21,221 bases of DNA from Tubiluchus corallicola (taxonomy: Eukaryota; Priapulida; Priapulimorpha; Priapulimorphida; Tubiluchidae), in contig JAQGDQ010000121.1 of assembly GCA_030141605.1 (NCBI GenBank), forward strand, positions 498,001 through 519,221, in the 5' to 3' direction. A model generated the notes under the pieces. That model saw only the letters and a program-made list of their open reading frames with translations. It was not told where the DNA came from and did no database searches. Numbering within the stretch: position 1 is the stretch's first letter; each line of letters opens with the position of its first letter. The position numbers and the translations under genes are program-made. Below, piece after piece: positions 17,001 to 21,221 of this stretch.

Positions 17001-20000
17001 ATCCCTTAGCAAATTTAATATTACAAAATAAAAATAGAAAGATGTTCTCTCTACCCTTCACAAAACATGTTGTATCTAAATCTACAAAAATTGACCAAGT
17101 ACGAATTGCAAGAATATCACTAGTATTGGGACACAGTTGATACTTGATGAGGTTTTCATGCCAGTAATAAAATTTTGATATGCAATAACCAAACCGAGCA
17201 ATGTACAGTAAATGTTATCAGATCAAAATCTGGCAATCTGAAGATGGAAGCTTATTTAGTAAGCCTAGATGTGCTCATATTGAAATCCTACAAAAAGTAA
17301 GACTTCATTTAACTGGAACTGAAACAAAGAAATTAAATGTCTTATGCCTGAGCTTTTAGTGAGATTTCTTGCTGACTCATGTTTAACTGCTGCTCCATTA
17401 TCTGCTGATACTCCTTCTTAGCTGCATGTAGACTGTCTCGTAATGACTCTGTTGCTGAATCTGTGTCACGTTGAGTTTGTGCCAACTGAGACTCTAATTG
17501 CACAACAAGTTGATCAGAATGTGCCAATTTTTTACGTAATTCTTCCAAATCTTTCTCATAACTGAAAATTCAGTAAATAAAATAGGCATAAAAACACAAT
17601 ATTGATAAATGCGAAAATAATTTGGAAATAAGAAACAGAATAGACTCATTTCTTAGCTAAGATAGTAGTAAAAAAGATTTCCAATTTGAAACAAAAATAT
17701 AAAACGCCAACAGTATTCAAGCCTCCTAACGATTTGAATCCAAACATTTCAGATATCTTTAAGTACCGCATTTGTAACGCCACAAAAGTATAACCACCTG
17801 TCACCGCAACCACATTTGCAGCTCACCCTTTCTGCCAACTATACTCCCCACACAACTCATGTCAATAATAAATCACACAGGTAAATTTTCTGCTTCAACA
17901 GAAAATAAATCAGAAAAAGTACAATCACCTGTTCTGCTTTTCAGCAAGCTCCGAAGCTAGTTGATTAATCTTACTGTGACAACGTTTTGCATCCTCTACT
18001 GCATCATTTTTCTCTGATGTTAGCTCATCTACTTCTTTACATACCATTTTAAGCTCTTGCTCAAGTTCCTCAACTTTTTCAGTCTGCAATACCAGTGACT
18101 TACAAGCAATTTGAAAAAATACAATATACAAAAATACAAAATATGGACAAAAGTCTGTATGCATTAGTGGAAGCCATTTTTTGCTTATGTACAATAACCT
18201 TTCCCTAAACACCGCTTCAGATTATTTTGTAGTTTGGTAAATGTTCTAAAGACATACATGCAAATCTTTTGTTTACTCTTTTTCACTTCAAGTTTTGCTG
18301 AACACATGAAGTGCACAAAGTAAGTGAGCCTACAACAATGCCCAAAATCGAAATAACTTTTGCAGGTAACTGCCACTGCAAAAAGACTGTTCCATATCGT
18401 TCCAGAAAAAATGCTCTACTGAAAACAAAATCCACGACACTTTCTTAGTTAGCATTGTAAGTTAGTGTACTCAATAAAAAATACTTAATAGTCAACACCC
18501 AGCATGACTGGAATGTGACATAGTGGAATTGTAGATTCAGAAATTGATTTGCCTTAACCTGGTCTACAACAATGACTGCCAGGACTGGGTAACATTGGGT
18601 CTTGAAACGTTTTCCGTAATGTTGCACATGATGTACGCTAGGAATCTAATAATAATAGTGCAAAAGAAACATGTATAGGTATGTATGTGTCTGCCATGCA
18701 GAAGAGTTTTTACAGTTGTTTTTTGATCATTGTACCTTGCAAGGATTAAGCCTTCTTATTCTAATAAGGTTATTTCTGTCCAAGATATGATCGACACTCA
18801 AGTCTTGCTTTTTTTTAACGGCATGACATTAAAAATATAAAAAAGAAAGAGGAAAGAGAGAGAAGAAAGAGAGAAACAAGAAAGAGTAAGAGAGGCAGAG
18901 AGAGAAAACTAAACAAGCAAGAGAGGCTAGCAGTAATGCGTGTGAAACTCAAGATGAGCAAAGTCTCCAGGCTTTGCTAGTGTAAATCATATACCTTGAT
19001 AAGCAACTGTCCTCCAACTTGCTCACTCATCTCTCGAAGGTTTCTTACTTCTGTTTCTAGCGTTTGCATTTGTTCAGTTGAAGTAAGAGAAATCTTTGCC
19101 TCCAGTGATGCTCTCTCTTCTGCAAATCTATGCTCGGCATCTTTCAGCTGTCAAATTACCAGAAAAAAATACTCATAAAAATTCATTATTGTTTTCTTCG
19201 TTAGGTTTTTGGGTCAATTGTTAACATGTTTTAGATAGATCAGTGGTCAAGACAAATAATGCAACAAACTGCTTCACGAAAAGTGAAATTGACAAACTCA
19301 TTTAAACTGTCATAAGCTAAAGAACTCTATTTATTAAACTCAGTCATCAAAAAAATGTAACAATCAATAGTCAATAAAAATATGGTTTGTTTGTTTGTTT
19401 GCTTTCTAAACTTGCAGCTCAATGCTGCCCAAACATTCAAAAATAGTACCAGGTAATATCAGTTTTTTAAATTCACTTGAGCATTTCCAATTTCATTAGA
19501 TAATTAGGAATTACCTGTTTCAGTAAAGGAATAAACTATTGCGTGCAGCAAAACACTATAATATTGTCCCTTACAGCAATTTAGCAAAAAACACAGAGGC
19601 TCGTGTAGTGTTTGGAGTTTGCAAAGAACAAACTGCAGGATTACTTCCAAACGTATTTTTTCATCACTTCTTTTTAAGTTTAATTAGCATGAAAAAGTAA
19701 AACTGCAATGACAAACCCTTAGGAATACACAAAAATTGATATACACTGTTAAATGAATGTAAGAGGTATATACTGTTGATGTTGATCAAGCTGATAACAT
19801 AGGTGCAAACAGTTTGTTTGTACAAGATTCATGTTTTGTTAGGTTTTGCAAACCAGATTAGTGAATTTTGAATCGATGACTAAATTGACAGCTTCTTGCA
19901 ACTATGCATTGCAAACAAGCTGATGGACATCTTAGACCACGTTATTTTGATATTTAATGGAAACCAACTAGTTTCTAAATACAGTAGTGATGAACGCCAC

Positions 20001-20763
20001 AGAGGTATTCATCGAACAAATGGCTGGAATTAAGCAAACTAGCAAACTACCATTTGTCTAACTGCTCAGATATTTCACAGAACTTGTTAACTTGTTTACC
20101 AGTTAGGCTACATTTGCCTCTTTTATGTTCAGTTTTAAGTTGCCTTCTGTCAAGTGCTTTCTCTAACAATGAGAATGTTGTACCGGAGGTTCAAGGAATA
20201 TGTAAACACAGAGATGTGGATAAAATAGCAAACTCGTCTTGGAAAATTGGTTTTATTTACAGGATACCTTGTTTATGTACTGAGATCGTAATGACAATTT
20301 GAGGTTATCAATTCGACTGCTGATGTACTCTTCGTGGCTTTCTCTACCATGTTCTTGCTCAGACAATTGCTTCCTTACAGCTTCCACTAAAAATGAATTA
20401 ATTTCGTAACAGAGTTAACTCAACTGTGGTACCTTTAAAATGTCAACAAAATGTTATCATGAGAAAGTAACTTATAAAAATGAATAAAATAGCAAAGTTG
20501 TGATTAATAAACTTATTTGATTTAATGATTAATAGCAAATGAAATTTAAGCGCTAATAATAAAAAACTGAAGTTTTACACTAGAAATTCAAAAACAAACT
20601 AAATGCTTAGATATTTTTGCTATTTAACTTGTTCTATTGACAGTTATGTTGAAAAAAGCTTACATTTTTCTCTTAAAGCTTGAATGGTTCTTTGTTGTTC
20701 AGATATCTGAGCTTGATGTGCCGACTTATAACTTTCTAGCTCACGATTCTTTAACTGTAATAG
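10938..20763 (-). CDS. CEP112: CEP112-like centrosomal coiled-coil protein, C-terminal 12 exons (5' partial)
   Basis: Twelve exons on the minus strand (20763-20664, 20386-20268, 19147-18995, 18083-17929, 17561-17348, 16258-16043, 15408-15154, 14512-14369, 13264-13074, 12393-12239, 11691-11606, 11099-10938) join to 1,950 nt, 649 residues plus TGA, with matching phases throughout. The product is almost all heptad-like Glu/Lys/Gln/Leu coiled coil. The identification rests on the end: LPMEIQR joined to EYEDTISALQSQVRILE aligns without gaps with the vertebrate CEP112 C-terminus as I recall it (MPASLRQELEDTI followed by SLKSQV). CEP112 is a centrosome-associated protein needed in mammals for sperm head-tail integrity. 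Human CEP112 is about 955 residues, so roughly 300 N-terminal residues should lie beyond 21221. Three introns need GC donors. Another coiled-coil family is possible for single exons, but not easily for the last two. Confidence 0.75.
11606..11691 (-). CDS. CEP112: CEP112-like exon K (GC donor)
   Basis: Acceptor ctttgcag, phase 1 to 0. Encodes EKNQNERLKLIKWEYEKRLQ and ends LMLPMEIQR. Donor CGG|gcaagt has a perfect GC-type +1 to +6. The overlapping GT (CAA|gtatat) gives an immediate stop in exon L, and reading on gives TAG at 11594-11596. Confidence 0.85.
12239..12393 (-). CDS. CEP112: CEP112-like exon J
   Basis: Acceptor acttaaag, donor AAGCAG|gtaaat, phase 2 to 1. Begins LEWRLKETADQFVKELEAMK. 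Confidence 0.8.
13074..13264 (-). CDS. CEP112: CEP112-like exon I (GC donor)
   Basis: Acceptor gttttag, phase 0 to 2. Ends EEKQ plus AG, donor AAAG|gcatgt. Using the nearby GT (CAT|gtaatt) would put exon J in a frame that stops, so the GC donor is needed to give ...EEKQRLEWRLKE. Confidence 0.8.
13435..14095. mobile_element. Tigger/pogo-like MITE in a CEP112 intron
   Basis: A 661-bp segment bounded by 21-nt terminal inverted repeats (13435-13455 and 14075-14095) with one mismatch, beginning CAGYAAGTCCTCGCTTAATG, each flanked by a TA duplication (13433-13434, 14096-14097). The termini and TA target fit Tc1/mariner-pogo (Tigger) elements. No transposase frame is present, so it is non-autonomous. 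Confidence 0.85.
14369..14512 (-). CDS. CEP112: CEP112-like exon H
   Basis: Acceptor tctctcag, donor GCTTTG|gtgcgt, phase 0-0, 48 residues beginning AIADLTSQVDQLKERLRH. Confidence 0.8.
14566..14766. repeat. diverged tandem duplication, ~108-bp unit
   Basis: GCCAATTAAAATTTRTTACC starts both copies (14566 and 14674), each followed by CAAAGCT, a TTTTACRAAG-type middle and TTTGTTAACTTG plus a related end. The second copy lacks roughly a dozen bases. It lies in the intron between exons G and H. Confidence 0.8.
15154..15408 (-). CDS. CEP112: CEP112-like exon G
   Basis: Acceptor tttaccag, donor ACTCGG|gttaat, phase 0-0, 85 residues of coiled coil. The opening Met is internal because exon F joins it in frame. 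Confidence 0.8.
16043..16258 (-). CDS. CEP112: CEP112-like exon F
   Basis: Acceptor ttgcttag, donor AGTCAG|gtgaga, phase 0-0, 72 residues beginning VQELESKLASVTEASETR. The other two frames of the exon are closed. Confidence 0.8.
17348..17561 (-). CDS. CEP112: CEP112-like exon E (GC donor)
   Basis: Acceptor attttcag, phase 2 to 0. The frame hits TAA two codons after ...KAQ, and no GT inside the exon joins exon F in an open frame. CAG|gcataa is the best donor, making this a probable GC-AG intron; its +5 position is not G, so it is the weakest of the three. Confidence 0.7.
17929..18083 (-). CDS. CEP112: CEP112-like exon D
   Basis: Acceptor tattgcag, donor AACAG|gtgatt, phase 0 to 2. Begins TEKVEELEQELKMVCKEVDE. 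The frame stays open upstream of the acceptor, but the phase from exon C fixes this start. Confidence 0.75.
18841..18908 (+). repeat. purine-rich tract in a CEP112 intron
   Basis: GA-rich low-complexity sequence with few pyrimidines; on the transcribed (minus) strand it is a CT-rich tract about 90-150 nt into the intron after exon C. Confidence 0.8.
18995..19147 (-). CDS. CEP112: CEP112-like exon C
   Basis: Acceptor tttgacag, donor ATCAAG|gtatat, phase 0-0, 51 residues of coiled coil beginning LKDAEHRFAEERASLE. Confidence 0.75.
20268..20386 (-). CDS. CEP112: CEP112-like exon B
   Basis: Acceptor atttttag, donor AACAAG|gtatcc, phase 1 to 0. Begins LEAVRKQLSEQEHGRES and ends SLRSQYINK. Confidence 0.75.
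20664..20763 (-). CDS. CEP112: CEP112-like exon A (first in window)
   Basis: Acceptor cttgtag, donor AAAAT|gtaagc, phase 0 to 1. Coiled coil reading LLQLKNRELESYKSAHQAQ and ending QRTIQALREK. Earlier exons are not in the window. Confidence 0.7.
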
Positions 20764-21221
20764 CTACAAGCAGATTTGTAAATTACTACATCATAAAAAA
20801 GTTTATGCTCAACTTGCACCTTTTATTAAAAAAAAGTTTATTAGATATTGAACATTTATTTTAATTTCAAGTTGATACAAGTACACTGACAATGAGTCAA
20901 AAAAAATTTTGACATGGAAATATATCAATAAAGTATAGGCATTACAAACATTATAAAGCCATTATGGCAAACTAAAAACATCATTCTAAAAAACAAGAAT
21001 AACTTTTTCAGGAAGCTTCAGCATCAGTCACAGATTTGTATGCATCATGATATACATAGTTTCAAAAATTTCAGCATGACAGCTAATCAATATTTCCATG
21101 GTTTAACATAAAATATGCACATTACAATTTAATCTGTATAAATCTTCAAAAAGCATGCTTTATATAGACAGCAAAATTAAAAGGAACAGGAAGGGTACTC
21201 AATAAAGCTTAGATCTCCACC
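20764..21221 (-). other. intron upstream of exon A
   Basis: AT-rich, with no coiled-coil-encoding open stretch. Presumably part of the intron that separates exon A from the missing 5' exons. Confidence 0.5.

Noticed and set aside
18445-18627. 60-codon minus-strand ORF in a CEP112 intron
   Set aside because: No coiled-coil character, no matching splice sites and no recognisable similarity.
19384-19403. Short TTTG repeat
   Set aside because: Only about four units; an ordinary small microsatellite.
20120-20180. Possible extra coiled-coil exon in the intron between exons B and C (minus strand)
   Set aside because: A phase-0 45-nt segment with an AG before it and GC after it can be drawn, but the splice sites are weak and exons B and C already join in phase.

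Overview
This window is AT-rich, intron-bearing animal nuclear DNA, most likely from an invertebrate. The evidence is a spliced secreted protein with a signal peptide and mucin-like and Tyr-rich regions, a centrosomal coiled-coil gene, animal-type splice sites, and a Tigger/pogo-like non-autonomous DNA transposon. I cannot fix the phylum. Nothing bacterial, no CRISPR array, and no convincing tRNA or rRNA gene was seen.

Layout. 1-2723: upstream DNA without a supportable coding gene. It holds a CpG-richer patch with a CCAAT box (1831-1840), a TATAAAAG box (2245-2252) and a strong 3' splice site only 2 nt before the first ATG. 2726-7868 (+): a seven-exon gene whose joined frame gives 891 residues, namely signal peptide, about 240-residue Cys-containing ectodomain, Thr/Pro-rich mucin-like stalk, basic segment, and a Tyr-rich tail with YPDY runs and three GLxKVxG motifs. 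I do not recognise the family. Its introns carry a ~280-bp (GA)n tract and a perfect 24-bp palindrome. 7869-8341: 3'UTR. About 8342-10937: region between two convergent genes, with a strong inverted repeat at 9002-9023 and a weak orphan ORF. 10938-20763 (-): twelve exons encoding the C-terminal 649 residues of a long coiled-coil protein, identified as a CEP112 homologue from its C-terminal signature. Its 5' exons lie beyond the right edge.

The two genes converge and there is no sign they act together: one product is extracellular, the other centrosomal. The most notable points are (i) three of the eleven CEP112 introns visible here need GC-AG splice sites to keep the frame, (ii) the unusual, apparently undescribed secreted Tyr-rich protein, and (iii) a palindrome between direct repeats just before the 3' splice site of its largest exon. 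All exon models come from splice motifs plus frame continuity by eye; transcript data would be decisive.
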